A DNA stretch of 64,000 bases from contig JABTUB010000001.1 of the NCBI GenBank assembly GCA_015075585.1, positions 1,536,501 through 1,600,500 on the forward strand, in the 5' to 3' direction. A model generated the notes under the pieces. The model made no database searches. It saw nothing but the letters and a program-made list of their open reading frames with translations, and was not told the DNA's origin. The translations under genes and the position numbers were made by a program. This DNA is from Chloracidobacterium sp. (GTDB lineage: Bacteria > Acidobacteriota > Blastocatellia > Pyrinomonadales > Pyrinomonadaceae). Positions 8,816-17,808 of this stretch are shown here, piece by piece. Each line of letters begins with the position of its first letter. Positions within the stretch are counted from its first letter, which is position 1.

Positions 8816-9664
8816 ATGAAACTCTCGATAAATGGCGCAACAACAATGACAGCGGACCTCGAAACCGATATTCGAGCGGCTGCGGCTGCGGGTTTTGAGC
8901 TTGTTGAGCTTCGCTCGAATAAGCTTTATACCTACCTTGAGTCGCACAATGTGGAAGACCTGAAGGATCTGCTTGCTGAAACCGGCGTTAGCGTTCTGTC
9001 AATTAACACGCTCGAACACATAACTTGGCGTTCTGAGGCGGATCAAGCCGCGATCAAGGAAGAATGTGCAAAATTATCTGAGATCGCAGCGGCGATCGGC
9101 TGCCCATACGTTCTTGCGGTCCCCGGTGCTTTACGACAGGGGCCGAAGGCCGAAGATGAGACCATTAGCGAATCAGTGCGGGTTCTTAACGAACTTGCGG
9201 ATATTGCTGAGTCGTATGGCGTTAAGATCGGTTTTGAATTCCTCGGCGAGGCAAATAATTCGGTACAAACCCTCGATCTTAGCAGCCGCATCGTTTCGCT
9301 TGTCGGGCGTGACAGCGTCGGTAATGTTATGGATACATTTCATTTCTATGCCGGAGACTCTTCATTCGAGGCGATTGACGCGCTTGACGCCAAGAAGCTG
9401 TTCATCCTGCACATTAACGATGCGGAAGACCTTCCCAAGGGCCAGCTGAACGATTCTAAACGGCTCTATCCGGGTCTGGGTATTCTTCCTTTGTCGAAGA
9501 TCAGGGAGCATCTTGACGGGATCGGCTACGACGGCCCCGCAAGTATCGAGATCTTTCGACCGGAGTATTGGGACGATGATCCGTATGAGGTGTCAAAGCG
9601 GGCAAAGGATTCCGCGGAAAGGGCATTCGGCCTCGGAAAATACGCGGCAGGCGGAACTTGGTAA
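8816..9664 (+). CDS. Sugar phosphate isomerase/epimerase family TIM-barrel protein (IolI-like)
   Basis: 282 residues from ATG 8816; an upstream in-frame start at 8789 would add nine unconserved residues. It has AP-endonuclease-2/xylose-isomerase TIM-barrel features: GFELVELRSN at strand 2, GFEFLGEANNS with a metal-ligand Glu, NVMDTFHFY with Asp and His ligands, FILHINDAED with a His ligand, and SIEIFRPEYW with the last Glu. Such proteins isomerise or epimerise sugars or inososes using a divalent metal. Its TAA stop shares a base with the start of the next gene, a Gfo/Idh/MocA dehydrogenase, a pairing common in inositol or rare-sugar catabolism. The exact substrate is unknown. Confidence 0.85.
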   Translation: MKLSINGATTMTADLETDIRAAAAAGFELVELRSNKLYTYLESHNVEDLKDLLAETGVSVLSINTLEHITWRSEADQAAIKEECAKLSEIAAAIGCPYVLAVPGALRQGPKAEDETISESVRVLNELADIAESYGVKIGFEFLGEANNSVQTLDLSSRIVSLVGRDSVGNVMDTFHFYAGDSSFEAIDALDAKKLFILHINDAEDLPKGQLNDSKRLYPGLGILPLSKIREHLDGIGYDGPASIEIFRPEYWDDDPYEVSKRAKDSAERAFGLGKYAAGGTW

Positions 9665-10632
9665 TGAGTAAATTACGCATCGGCATTATCGGTACGGGTT
9701 ATATCGGCAACGTGCATGGCCGCATCCATTCGAAGGATGAGCGCGTCGAGATCGCGGCTCTATACGACATCGTGCCCGAGCGCGCTAATGCAACGGCACG
9801 CACGATCGGCGGAAGGGTTTGTTCATCTCGGGCGGAATTGCTTGAGCATTGCGACGCACTGCTCATCTGCACGCCGAACAAAACGCATACTGAGATCGCA
9901 CTTGATGCGATCGCGGCGGACAAGCATATTTTTTGTGAGAAGCCGTTCTCGATCGGAATTGAGGATGCAGCGCGGCTCGAATCTGCGGCCGGGGCACATT
10001 CAAAGGTCTTTCAGGTCGGACACAATCGCCGTTTTGCGCCGGTTTATCAGACATTGAAGACCCTGCTTGCAGATGACGCAGCCCACTCGGCTCATATAAA
10101 GATGAACCGAGGCGAACTGAAAATGCCGGTTTGGACGGGCGATACAAATGTTACGGGCGGCTTTCTGTACGAGACAACGATACACCTTTTCGATATGATC
10201 CGCTTTCAGTTCGGCGAGGTCGCCGAGCTGACCGCATACGGTTCACAGCACGAGTATCCCGAGCTTGATGAGTTCTCGATCATTTTTAAGTTCAAGAACG
10301 GCTTTCATTGCACATTCGCTTCGTCATCGGACGCGAGCTGGTATTTCCCCTTCGAGCGCATTGAGACCTTCTGCCATCACCGCACCATCGTTACCGAGGA
10401 AATGGAGCGGCTGATGGATTCGCGCGGGACGGACGCGAATTTTGAGACCCGCAGCTTTCATATGATCGAGAAGGAGGAGCGTTGGGGTTACGTTCAGGAA
10501 GATAGGGCATTCGTCGATTCGATAATTGACGGAGCGCCGCCGCCGGTTACTTCGTTAGATGGTTTGCGCAGTGTCGAACTGGTCGAATCGGTATATGCTG
10601 CGATACGCAGCGGCGAGCGGATACGCTTCTAA
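9664..10632 (+). CDS. Gfo/Idh/MocA-family oxidoreductase (inositol 2-dehydrogenase-like)
   Basis: 322 residues from ATG 9664, overlapping the previous stop by one base (TAATG). The N-terminal Rossmann domain has GIIGTGYIGNVHGRIH for NAD(P) binding and the family hallmark EKPFSI with its catalytic Lys (about residue 94). The C-terminal substrate domain carries GGFLYETTIHLFDMIRF, which matches the GG-x8-H-x-xD pattern holding catalytic Asp and His. It oxidises a polyol or sugar hydroxyl. Coupling with the IolI-like isomerase suggests a two-step sugar or inositol conversion. Confidence 0.88.
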   Translation: MSKLRIGIIGTGYIGNVHGRIHSKDERVEIAALYDIVPERANATARTIGGRVCSSRAELLEHCDALLICTPNKTHTEIALDAIAADKHIFCEKPFSIGIEDAARLESAAGAHSKVFQVGHNRRFAPVYQTLKTLLADDAAHSAHIKMNRGELKMPVWTGDTNVTGGFLYETTIHLFDMIRFQFGEVAELTAYGSQHEYPELDEFSIIFKFKNGFHCTFASSSDASWYFPFERIETFCHHRTIVTEEMERLMDSRGTDANFETRSFHMIEKEERWGYVQEDRAFVDSIIDGAPPPVTSLDGLRSVELVESVYAAIRSGERIRF

Positions 10633-10636
10633 CAAT

Positions 10637-11086
10637 ATGCTTGTAAAGTGTCTGAATTGCGGTAACGGGAACACACCCGGAGCGAACTTCTGCCGGTTCT
10701 GCGGCACGAAGTTCAACTACGCTCCAAAGCCGGCACACGTTCCGCATCTAAGGCCGCAGTTCGAAGAGCAGCCTCCGCGTCCCTATTCATGGAAAACCGA
10801 TGAATTTACCGTCAAGAGCGGCAGCTCGACAACACCTGACTTTCGGGGCGGAACAATACCGGGCACTGAGTATTTGCAGCACAATTCACCGGGAACGATG
10901 ACTTATGATTATCGATGCCCACGCTGTATGTCGCCTTTTCTGCCGATCCTGCAAAGAAAGATATCAACTGCCGGATGGGTTACTTTTGCGATACTCGCTT
11001 TCGTATTTCTGCCATTGTGTTGGATAGGGCTGCTGTTCAAAGAAGATGTGCGGGTATGTCCGGCATGCGGGGGACGCACAGGTTGA
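10637..11086 (+). CDS. Zinc-ribbon membrane protein with LITAF-like C-terminus
   Basis: 149 residues from ATG 10637. The N-terminus is a double-Cys zinc ribbon (CLNCGNGNTPGANFCRFCG), followed by a proline-rich linker. The C-terminal part has CPRC, then a 21-residue hydrophobic stretch (WVTFAILAFVFLPLCWIGLLF), then CPACGG. A zinc ribbon split by a membrane-dipping hydrophobic segment is the LITAF/SIMPLE arrangement, predicted to sit monotopically on the inner face of a membrane. It follows the oxidoreductase by 4 bp but has no evident metabolic link. It converges tail to tail with the VWA gene, stops directly abutting. Confidence 0.75.
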   Translation: MLVKCLNCGNGNTPGANFCRFCGTKFNYAPKPAHVPHLRPQFEEQPPRPYSWKTDEFTVKSGSSTTPDFRGGTIPGTEYLQHNSPGTMTYDYRCPRCMSPFLPILQRKISTAGWVTFAILAFVFLPLCWIGLLFKEDVRVCPACGGRTG

Positions 11087-12043
11087 TCAGCGGTAGTAAT
11101 AGCCCTTGGGATGTTCGATCTTGACCTCAGGATTCGTGCTCGTAACCTCCACTGTGTGATAACCCTTCTTTGGATGTGTCGAAAGATATGTGAGAAGGAA
11201 CTGCCTGCCAAGCAGCACATTCAACTCTTTGAAGAACGGCAAAAAGCTTACCGGAGCACCTGTCCCTTGAAAGAATGCCCGCCCGCCCGTGTCACCTGCA
11301 AGCCGGAGCAACGCACCTTGTCCGCCGTTCGTCACCAGAGCCAACGGCCCGCCGCCGAGGGCGGAAGGTGAATAGAAGGTGTAAACCGCGACGCCGTATT
11401 TATTTGCACGGTCTATCGCACGTTCGAGGTCGATCGTTTGCACCATCGAGCCGGGCGACGGGCCTTGAGAGAGATCGACACCGTCCGAGATCAAAAGGAC
11501 GGCGCGCCTTCCGTAGGGCAGGGCCTCAAAGCGTTTTAGAGCGCTGTTAAGGGCGGAATATGGCCCGGATCCGCCGGACGATACGCCGGAAACGATCCGA
11601 ACCGAGGCAGCCGCCTTTTCGAGATCATCCGTGAATTTTTGACGCGTAATCAGCGTCCCGCCGCGAGCATAGCCGACCATTACGCGGCTCCCTTTCGGCA
11701 GACGGCGAATAAATTCGGCAATATCGCGGAGCTGCAGGTTAATGTTGTCTGTCAGGTCGTCCTGGATAATGATCGCCAATGAGAGCGGCGTATCCGAAAC
11801 CGCACGTATCGAAAGGATCTGCTGTTCCTGTTTGTCTTCTTTCACGACCAGCCGGTCTGCTTGAATGAATTCTTCGGGCTGTCCTTGTTTGAGTTCCTTT
11901 TTAAGAAATATCGATATCGGAATAGAAACGGTTCGGACCTGTTGGGTTGGCGTCGGCGAAGGCCCTTGGGCCGCTGCCAACGCGGCACCGAACGTGGCGG
12001 CGACCAAAAGAACCAAAAACGGCCTGAAAAGCGAACTAATCAT
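11087..12043 (-). CDS. Secreted VWA-domain protein (acidobacterial VWFA-related family)
   Basis: 318 residues with a signal peptide ending in AALAAAQG and a Pro/Thr linker. The first folded part (about 35-90) is a beta-rich region with FIQADRLVVKEDKQEQQI. A von Willebrand A domain follows, with a relaxed first MIDAS strand (SLAIIIQDDL, where DxSxS is usual) and a later VLLISDGVDLSQGPS. The C-terminal segment (LLTYLSTHPKKGYHTVEV) is typical of the VWFA-related family common in Acidobacteria. The relaxed MIDAS means metal binding is uncertain. Function unknown; probably extracytoplasmic protein binding. Confidence 0.85.
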   Translation of the reverse strand: MISSLFRPFLVLLVAATFGAALAAAQGPSPTPTQQVRTVSIPISIFLKKELKQGQPEEFIQADRLVVKEDKQEQQILSIRAVSDTPLSLAIIIQDDLTDNINLQLRDIAEFIRRLPKGSRVMVGYARGGTLITRQKFTDDLEKAAASVRIVSGVSSGGSGPYSALNSALKRFEALPYGRRAVLLISDGVDLSQGPSPGSMVQTIDLERAIDRANKYGVAVYTFYSPSALGGGPLALVTNGGQGALLRLAGDTGGRAFFQGTGAPVSFLPFFKELNVLLGRQFLLTYLSTHPKKGYHTVEVTSTNPEVKIEHPKGYYYR

Positions 12044-12119
12044 AATTGTGCGATATACAAACCCTGCATTTGAATCATAATATACTTTCTGGGATTACAT
12101 AAGCCTTTTCTTTCTGACG

Positions 12120-12923
12120 ATGGCCGAAGACAGATCATTGGAGATAATAGACCGCGACACGGACCTGAGAAATGCTGTTCGCAAAGGCCGTCGCCAACTC
12201 GCCGGTGCTTTGACCGCACCTGTAGTGTTTGCCGCCATTCCCGCAGGGTTGACGTTGGCGGCGTTTCTAGTCGCGGCCGCAACGCCGCCGACGGCAGCAG
12301 TAATATTGTTCTTCGGCTTGATAGCTACGATCCTATCCTTTCTCGCAGGACTCGGAACCGGCGGATATCTTCTTTATCGTCGAAAGGAACTTTACGATTC
12401 GGTGCGTCAACGTCTTGCCGCCAAGGGTATCCGAGCAAGCGATATTGAGTGGTTTCGTTCGCGGATACGCTCAAGGGAGTGGCGTTCGCTGAAAGAGATC
12501 GAAAAGAGTGACGTGCTGCTTGCTGATGCATACAGAGAGACATTGGCCTCAAGGCTGACCGCTTCGGACCTCGTCCGTTCTTCGCAAAGGGAATTGGCGG
12601 ATATGCGGCGAAGGCTCAGCAACGTCAAGCGCCTGAAGGCATCGAGCGGCATATCACTCGCAGAGGAAATTGAAAAAGATATTGTTAAGATACGGTCGAT
12701 AAATGACGAGGCCCGTGCAATGCGCTCGGAAGCCGAGGGACGTTTAGAAATGATCGAGGCAGCATCCGTTCGCGGCACGAGTATCGCCGATTTTGAATTG
12801 GCCCTGAAAAAGCTGAGCGTCCGTGCAACTGAACTTCCAATCGCTCTTGAGAATGCAAAACTTGCAGGTGAGATCGTTAAGGAGCTTGAAGCAGGGATCG
12901 AAGAAGGGAAGGTCGGCGAATGA
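12120..12923 (+). CDS. Uncharacterised membrane protein with a coiled-coil tail
   Basis: 267 residues. After a charged N-terminus come two closely spaced transmembrane helices (about residues 28-50 and 55-85, the latter Ala/Leu/Gly-rich and ending GGYLLYRRK). The rest (about 90-265) is highly charged and helical, with many Arg, Glu, Ser and Ala and heptad-like spacing, consistent with a cytoplasmic coiled coil. No known family is recognised. It is transcribed alone, divergent from the VWA gene, and lies just before the probable 6S RNA on the other strand. Confidence 0.7.
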   Translation: MAEDRSLEIIDRDTDLRNAVRKGRRQLAGALTAPVVFAAIPAGLTLAAFLVAAATPPTAAVILFFGLIATILSFLAGLGTGGYLLYRRKELYDSVRQRLAAKGIRASDIEWFRSRIRSREWRSLKEIEKSDVLLADAYRETLASRLTASDLVRSSQRELADMRRRLSNVKRLKASSGISLAEEIEKDIVKIRSINDEARAMRSEAEGRLEMIEAASVRGTSIADFELALKKLSVRATELPIALENAKLAGEIVKELEAGIEEGKVGE

Positions 12924-12949
12924 GCACCGCAATGGCGTTCGGACGTATG

Positions 12950-13086
12950 AATTGAACCTGTTAGCTACAGGTGGGTGGTGTTCTGCTCTGTTCGAGCATC
13001 AGAGCCGCTGCTCGCCGCCGCGTTCCGCGTAGGAACAGGCACTCGCACCGGCGTTCACCTCCCGTAATTCATATGTTGGCTCAATT
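12950..13086 (-). ncRNA. ssrS: Probable 6S RNA
   Basis: The 235-bp gap after zapA, on the zapA strand, holds a long rod-like fold. Outer arms 13078-13086 and 12950-12958 pair over 9 bp with one G-U. Inside is an internal loop, then GGGAGGTG pairs with CACCACCC around one A-A mismatch. A large open region follows, with a 5-bp hairpin (GTTCC/GGAAC) at the apex and a 6-bp side hairpin (GCTCTG/CAGAGC). A closing stem, open central bubble and GC-rich apex are the 6S RNA plan, and 6S RNA genes commonly sit next to zapA. 6S binds the housekeeping RNA polymerase holoenzyme. At 137 nt it is short, so the true ends may lie further out. No clear terminator is seen. Confidence 0.55.
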
Positions 13087-13158
13087 ATGTGTTCGCCCGG
13101 TGACGGACATCGCCGTAAAACTCATTCGCCAATCAGCATTGTAACACACCGGCGGCAG

Positions 13159-13482
13159 TTATTGTTCCGTCAATATTTCGTGGGCCGGCATTTCGCGATG
13201 TTTCAAAAGGCTGTCGAGCATTTCTGCGCATCTCCCGCTTCGAACACCGAGGTCGTCATCGATCTTCTGCCGCTCGTCATAGATGCGATGATATTCGTCC
13301 GCGATATGGAGGGCCGCCAGTATCGCGACCTTTAGCGAATCGACGGTTTGGGTGCCCGACGATATCTCACGCATCTTGGTATCAACGTATTTTGCAAGTT
13401 CCTGAATATAACCGTCATCACCATCGGAGCGGATGCTGTAAACCTGATTGTAAATCTCAACGCGAAGTGCTTTTTCAGACAT
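13159..13482 (-). CDS. zapA: Cell division protein ZapA
   Basis: 107 residues, a normal ZapA length. The N-terminal dimerisation head (LRVEIYNQVYSIRSDGDD) precedes YVDTKMREI and the long helix VAILAALHIADEYHR. ZapA bundles FtsZ filaments at the division site. The ATG is preceded by a GAGGT ribosome site and begins 6 bp after the ZapB-like gene, so the two are co-translated. It is the last coding gene of the thrS-to-zapA run and is followed by the probable 6S RNA. Confidence 0.92.
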   Translation of the reverse strand: MSEKALRVEIYNQVYSIRSDGDDGYIQELAKYVDTKMREISSGTQTVDSLKVAILAALHIADEYHRIYDERQKIDDDLGVRSGRCAEMLDSLLKHREMPAHEILTEQ

Positions 13483-13488
13483 AAGACC

Positions 13489-13776
13489 TCACACCATCGG
13501 CTGTCCGGTCGCGGACGGATCGAGAACCGAGATCGTTTCCAAAATATCCTCTACTTGCAATTGGATCGCATCATGCTCGCGTTTCAAGCGTTCGACCGTC
13601 GCGCGCAGCTCGCCCGATGTCGCAGCGAGCGATGCGTTCTCTTGCCGTAGGGCATCAAGCTGATTCGCGAATTCGTCACGCTCCTGACGAAGTCTTTGGA
13701 CGAACTGGATAGTAAGGTAGATCTTATCTTCCAGATGCGAGAATTTTTCCATTCCGGCGAGCCTGTTCATTTCCAT
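13489..13776 (-). CDS. ZapB-like coiled-coil cell division protein
   Basis: 95 residues from ATG 13774-13776; a TTG five codons upstream and ATG codons 2 and 8 codons further in are also possible. Nearly the whole protein is a heptad-patterned coiled coil (HLEDKIYLTIQFVQRLRQE, then LDALRQENASLAA), with a short tail. Small coiled-coil proteins encoded next to zapA are usually ZapB, which joins the Z ring through ZapA. The assignment depends on the coiled coil and position, since ZapB has little conserved sequence. Confidence 0.7.
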   Translation of the reverse strand: MEMNRLAGMEKFSHLEDKIYLTIQFVQRLRQERDEFANQLDALRQENASLAATSGELRATVERLKREHDAIQLQVEDILETISVLDPSATGQPMV

Positions 13777-13851
13777 TGCTTCTGATACCAAAATAAAGCT
13801 GTGGAAAAGATTATGTGCCAGATAACGAAAAACTTCAAGTAAAATCTGAAG

Positions 13852-15906
13852 CTAGCTCTCGCCTTTTTGTAAGCCAAATGAATTCTTGAGTTTATCGACT
13901 ATGCCTTTATGAACCGTCTCAACCTCATCTTCCGTCAATGTACGCTCGTTCGCGCGATAGGTAACCCTTATCGTGATGGTGCGAACATCGTCGGACTCGT
14001 ACACATCTATGAAGCGGACGTCCTCAAGTATGTCGGTCGGCGAGTCGTTTGCGGCACGAAGTATCTCAGCAAGCGTAACAGCACGTAGCACCGTAATGCT
14101 CACATCGCGCGAGACGGCGGGGAATCTCGGCAGGGGCGAATAGATGACAGGTTCCTCGGGTAGATCAAGTATGTGATCGAGCAATAACTCTGCTACAAAA
14201 ACAGGCTTCTTGAACTTATACGCCGCCATGATGTCGGAATTGATGCGGCCCAAAGAACCAATATAACGGCCTTTGCAGTAGATATTGCTCCTTTGGCCGG
14301 CGGTCAAGTGGCGAGCATCCGACAGGCGAAACTCCGGATCGAGATGCCCAAGAGTTTCGAGTACGTTCTCTACGACACCCTTTACGTCATAGAGGTCAGT
14401 TTCTTGTTTAGCGTGCTGTTTTCCGGTCGCCGGCAAAACGCCGGTCATTGCGATGGTTAAGACACGGTCCTCCTGAGGAAGGGCTGAAGGATCTTCGCCA
14501 ACCGAAAAGACCTTGCCGATCTCGAAGAACCTCAGGTCGCGGCGTTGGAAATTCAGGTTATGCCTTATCGCATTAAGAAGTCCGGGAACTATCGTCGGCC
14601 GCATCCGTGTCGAGCCATCGATTATGGCATCGCGCAGCGTTACATAATTTCGCAGATCTTGTCCTGCGGGTTCATAAAGATCGTCGTTCGCCGCATCAAC
14701 GAAACTGTAGGACATCGCTTCGGAAAAACCGGAATCGGTCAAGTTTTGCCGAAGATGCCGGAGTCGTGTTTCGTGTGGAAGGTATTCTCCGGCAGAGTAA
14801 GCGGGCGGTATCTCGTCGCTTATGTGCTCATAGCCGAAAAAGCGTACTATTTCCTCGACAAGATCGGCCTCGATCGCGAGATCGTGCCGCCAGGAAGGCA
14901 CAGTGAATTCCGAAGCAGTCTCATTAGCCTCGATCTTGAGCGCACTCAATATGTCAGTACACTGATCTTCAGCAATAGTGATGCCCGACAAACGCTCAAC
15001 GGCAGCGGAGATATCTGAAGACGCAATGACAGTTTCCCGATGCGTTACGGGGTACGCGTCAATAAACTCGCCAGCCGTTCCGCCCGCAAGTTCTTCGATC
15101 AACTGCAATGCTCGGTCCGAGGCTTCTTTTAATGCATTGATATCGACACCGCGTTCAAAGCGATAGCTGGCCTCGGTCGAGAGATGAAGGCGCCTCGAGG
15201 TTGAACGGATGTTTGAGCGGTTAAAATATGCGACCTCGATCAATACATCGACGGTGTTTTCAGTAATGCTCGAATCGAGGCCGCCCATGATGCCGCCGAT
15301 AGCAACGGGTTTTTCCGCGTCGCAAATAACAAGTGAGGTTTCGTCCAGCTGACGCTCGACATCGTCGAGGGTAACGATCGTTTCACCGAGGCGTGCACGT
15401 CGGACGATGATCCTTTTCTCAACGAGTCTGTCAAGATCAAATGCATGCATCGGTTGGCCGAGTTCGAGCATTACATAGTTAGTAATGTCGGCGATATTAT
15501 TGATCGAACGTTCGCCGACCGCTTCGAGGCGTTTTACAAGCCATTCGGGCGACGGCCCGACCTTGACGCCGCGGATAATGCGGGCGGTAAATCTGTTGCA
15601 AAGATCGGGTGCTTCGATATTGACAATGTCGTGAGCCAATATTGAAGGCATCGGGACATCGTTTCGTTCGGCGCGGACCGGTCCTTTTATTGATCTGCCC
15701 GTTGAGGCCGAAAGCTCGCGGGCAATGCCACGATGTGAAAGGCAGTCAGGCCGATTTGAGGTTAGGTCGATGTCGAATACATGATCTTCGCCGGCAGTAT
15801 GGATCGCATCAACGGCATTGCCGATGCGGGTCAGCTCAGCCGCCGTTTCTTCGGCTGTCATGTCGAGGTCGATGAGGTCCCGAAGCCAGTTGTAACTAAT
15901 ATTCAT
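13852..15906 (-). CDS. pheT: Phenylalanine--tRNA ligase beta subunit
   Basis: 684 residues, shorter than the usual 780-800. It opens with [15 protein letters not shown] and passes at about residue 60 straight into [22 protein letters not shown]. The N-terminal tRNA-binding (EMAP/OB) domain that normally separates these blocks is absent. B3/B4 editing domain, B5 domain, catalytic-like core and the C-terminal ferredoxin-fold anticodon-binding domain ([15 protein letters not shown]) are all present. With PheS it forms the (alpha-beta)2 enzyme that charges tRNA-Phe and edits Tyr-tRNA. The gene follows pheS by 17 bp. Confidence 0.95.
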   Translation of the reverse strand: MNISYNWLRDLIDLDMTAEETAAELTRIGNAVDAIHTAGEDHVFDIDLTSNRPDCLSHRGIARELSASTGRSIKGPVRAERNDVPMPSILAHDIVNIEAPDLCNRFTARIIRGVKVGPSPEWLVKRLEAVGERSINNIADITNYVMLELGQPMHAFDLDRLVEKRIIVRRARLGETIVTLDDVERQLDETSLVICDAEKPVAIGGIMGGLDSSITENTVDVLIEVAYFNRSNIRSTSRRLHLSTEASYRFERGVDINALKEASDRALQLIEELAGGTAGEFIDAYPVTHRETVIASSDISAAVERLSGITIAEDQCTDILSALKIEANETASEFTVPSWRHDLAIEADLVEEIVRFFGYEHISDEIPPAYSAGEYLPHETRLRHLRQNLTDSGFSEAMSYSFVDAANDDLYEPAGQDLRNYVTLRDAIIDGSTRMRPTIVPGLLNAIRHNLNFQRRDLRFFEIGKVFSVGEDPSALPQEDRVLTIAMTGVLPATGKQHAKQETDLYDVKGVVENVLETLGHLDPEFRLSDARHLTAGQRSNIYCKGRYIGSLGRINSDIMAAYKFKKPVFVAELLLDHILDLPEEPVIYSPLPRFPAVSRDVSITVLRAVTLAEILRAANDSPTDILEDVRFIDVYESDDVRTITIRVTYRANERTLTEDEVETVHKGIVDKLKNSFGLQKGES

Positions 15907-15923
15907 CAGATGATCCGAAAAGG

Positions 15924-17015
15924 TTAGCGGAACTGTTCCAGAAACCGCATATCATTCTCAAACAAATGGCGAATGTCGTCGATGTTGTAAAGCATAGCCG
16001 TCATTCGTTCGAGACCGAATCCGAAAGCAAAGCCCGTATATTCTTCGGGATCGACGCCGCACGCACGAAGCACATTCGGGTGCACCATTCCGCATCCGCC
16101 GAGTTCTATCCAGCCGCTGCCTTTGCAGGGACGGCAGCGGTCTCCGTCGACATTACCCGTGCCCTGACACTTGAAACACGAAAAATCGAACTCTGCCGAC
16201 GGCTCAGTGAAAGGGAAGTATGACGGCCGGAATCGCGTGATGGTACCGGCGCCGAAAAGCCGTTTCAGCCACTCGGTAACCGTTCCTTTCAGATGGGCCA
16301 TCGTAATGCCCTTTTCGACACAAAGTCCTTCAAGCTGATGAAACATCGGGGTGTGGGTCATATCCGGCGTATCCCGGCGAAAGACCTTTCCCGGCGCAAG
16401 TATCCGAATGGGCACACCGCGACGCTCCATCGCGCGAATCTGGACGGTTGATGTCTGTGAACGCAAAGCGAAGCCTTCTGTTGTATAAAAAGTGTCCTGC
16501 GACTCGCGAGCCGGATGGCCCTGCGGGATATTCAGCGCATCGAAATTGTAATGATCGGTTTCGATCTCACGGTCGTCCTCGATCGTATATCCCATCGAAA
16601 CGAATATGTCTTCGATGCGTTGACGCAAGATCGTTATCGGGTGGTGGCGTCCGGCGACGATGCGGCGGCCCGGGATGGTTACATCGACACTGTCCCTTTC
16701 GAGTTTTAGATCAAGAATATATTTCGTGATGCGCGACTCAGCTTCCAAAAGGCTTTCGGTTATGAATGCTTCTGCCTGTTGGACGTACGAGCCGAATTGC
16801 GCACGATCTTCCGGCGCAACTTTTCCGATGAGCTTCATCGCACCTGCGATCGGCGACTTCTTGCCCGAGTGTTTGATCTTGAGCTCGTTAAGCGCGGAGA
16901 GGCAGCCTTCGGCCGCCGGGAGATCGAGGCCGTTAAGTTCCAGATGAGCAAAGCGTTCGAACTCACGCCCGAACGCTTCGCGTATATCGTCAATTTGCCG
17001 AGTTTCGTCCGACAT
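15924..17015 (-). CDS. pheS: Phenylalanine--tRNA ligase alpha subunit
   Basis: 363 residues. An N-terminal coiled coil is followed by the class II aminoacylation core: motif 2 around [20 protein letters not shown] and motif 3 in [12 protein letters not shown]. Between them, at about residues 275-305, sits a four-cysteine insert (CFKCQGTGN ... CRPCKGSGW) that should form a zinc knuckle. Such inserts are known in PheS of several phyla, so this is a lineage feature and not damage. It activates phenylalanine and works with PheT. It lies 78 bp after rplT. Confidence 0.96.
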   Translation of the reverse strand: MSDETRQIDDIREAFGREFERFAHLELNGLDLPAAEGCLSALNELKIKHSGKKSPIAGAMKLIGKVAPEDRAQFGSYVQQAEAFITESLLEAESRITKYILDLKLERDSVDVTIPGRRIVAGRHHPITILRQRIEDIFVSMGYTIEDDREIETDHYNFDALNIPQGHPARESQDTFYTTEGFALRSQTSTVQIRAMERRGVPIRILAPGKVFRRDTPDMTHTPMFHQLEGLCVEKGITMAHLKGTVTEWLKRLFGAGTITRFRPSYFPFTEPSAEFDFSCFKCQGTGNVDGDRCRPCKGSGWIELGGCGMVHPNVLRACGVDPEEYTGFAFGFGLERMTAMLYNIDDIRHLFENDMRFLEQFR

Positions 17016-17093
17016 GATCGTCTAATGAGACCTCAGTTACCCCAGCCCTTTTATCTTCAGGCAAAATAACAGCGATCTCGGCAAAAAACGGCA

Positions 17094-17471
17094 CTAAGCT
17101 GCCGCCCGCGTGTTGTTGTTCACGGCTTCTTTCGCTTGAGACGCGATCGCGGCAAAGGCTTCGGGCTGCTTGACCGCCATATCGGCAAGGACCTTGCGAT
17201 CCAGCTCGATGCCGGCGAGGTTAAGTCCATGAATGAACTGCGAATACTTGATGTCGTTCAGCCTGCACGCCGCATTGATGCGTACGATCCACAGCTTGCG
17301 AAAGTCCCTTTTTTTAAGCTTTCTGCCGGTATATGCGAAATTAAGTGCACGCTCGACAGATTCCTTTGCCGAACGATAAAGCTTCGACTTTGTACCCCGG
17401 TAGCCTTTAGCTAAGGCCAATATCTTTTTGCGCTTTTCGACGCGCTTATTCCCACGTTTTGCTCTAGGCAT
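17094..17471 (-). CDS. rplT: Large ribosomal subunit protein bL20
   Basis: 125 residues, basic, with the typical bL20 opening ([26 protein letters not shown] starts the family pattern) and the conserved [14 protein letters not shown] block. It binds 23S rRNA early in assembly. In many bacteria it also represses its own operon by binding the mRNA near rpmI or infC; whether that happens here was not resolved from the 87-bp rpmI-rplT gap. Confidence 0.97.
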   Translation of the reverse strand: MPRAKRGNKRVEKRKKILALAKGYRGTKSKLYRSAKESVERALNFAYTGRKLKKRDFRKLWIVRINAACRLNDIKYSQFIHGLNLAGIELDRKVLADMAVKQPEAFAAIASQAKEAVNNNTRAAA

Positions 17472-17558
17472 TGCTTTACTCCTCCGATACTAACCGGACA
17501 ATCACAGTACAGCGCCCGCGATGCGGGCATGGTGTGATCTTGTCCGGGCCAAATTCAA

Positions 17559-17762
17559 CTAGTCGCGGCCGTACGGCAGCATCTTCTCCACACGCTTTTG
17601 ATCACCTTCCGATACCAGAACGTCGATATCGAGATTCCGCTTACGTTTTGCGGTCTTCTTGGTCAGGATATGGCGTGCGTGGCTGTGGCCGCGTTTGAAT
17701 TTACCCGTTGCCGTCGAGCGAAAGCGCTTTGCGGCTCCTTTATGTGTTTTAAGTTTTGGCAT
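17559..17762 (-). CDS. rpmI: Large ribosomal subunit protein bL35
   Basis: 67 residues and highly basic, with [20 protein letters not shown] and the central [15 protein letters not shown], both diagnostic of bL35. It sits between infC (46 bp upstream) and rplT, the standard infC-rpmI-rplT order. Confidence 0.97.
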   Translation of the reverse strand: MPKLKTHKGAAKRFRSTATGKFKRGHSHARHILTKKTAKRKRNLDIDVLVSEGDQKRVEKMLPYGRD

Positions 17763-17808
17763 CTTACCTCCGTGCGGTCAGGAACTGAACCTGCCGCAAA
17801 AATTGTTA

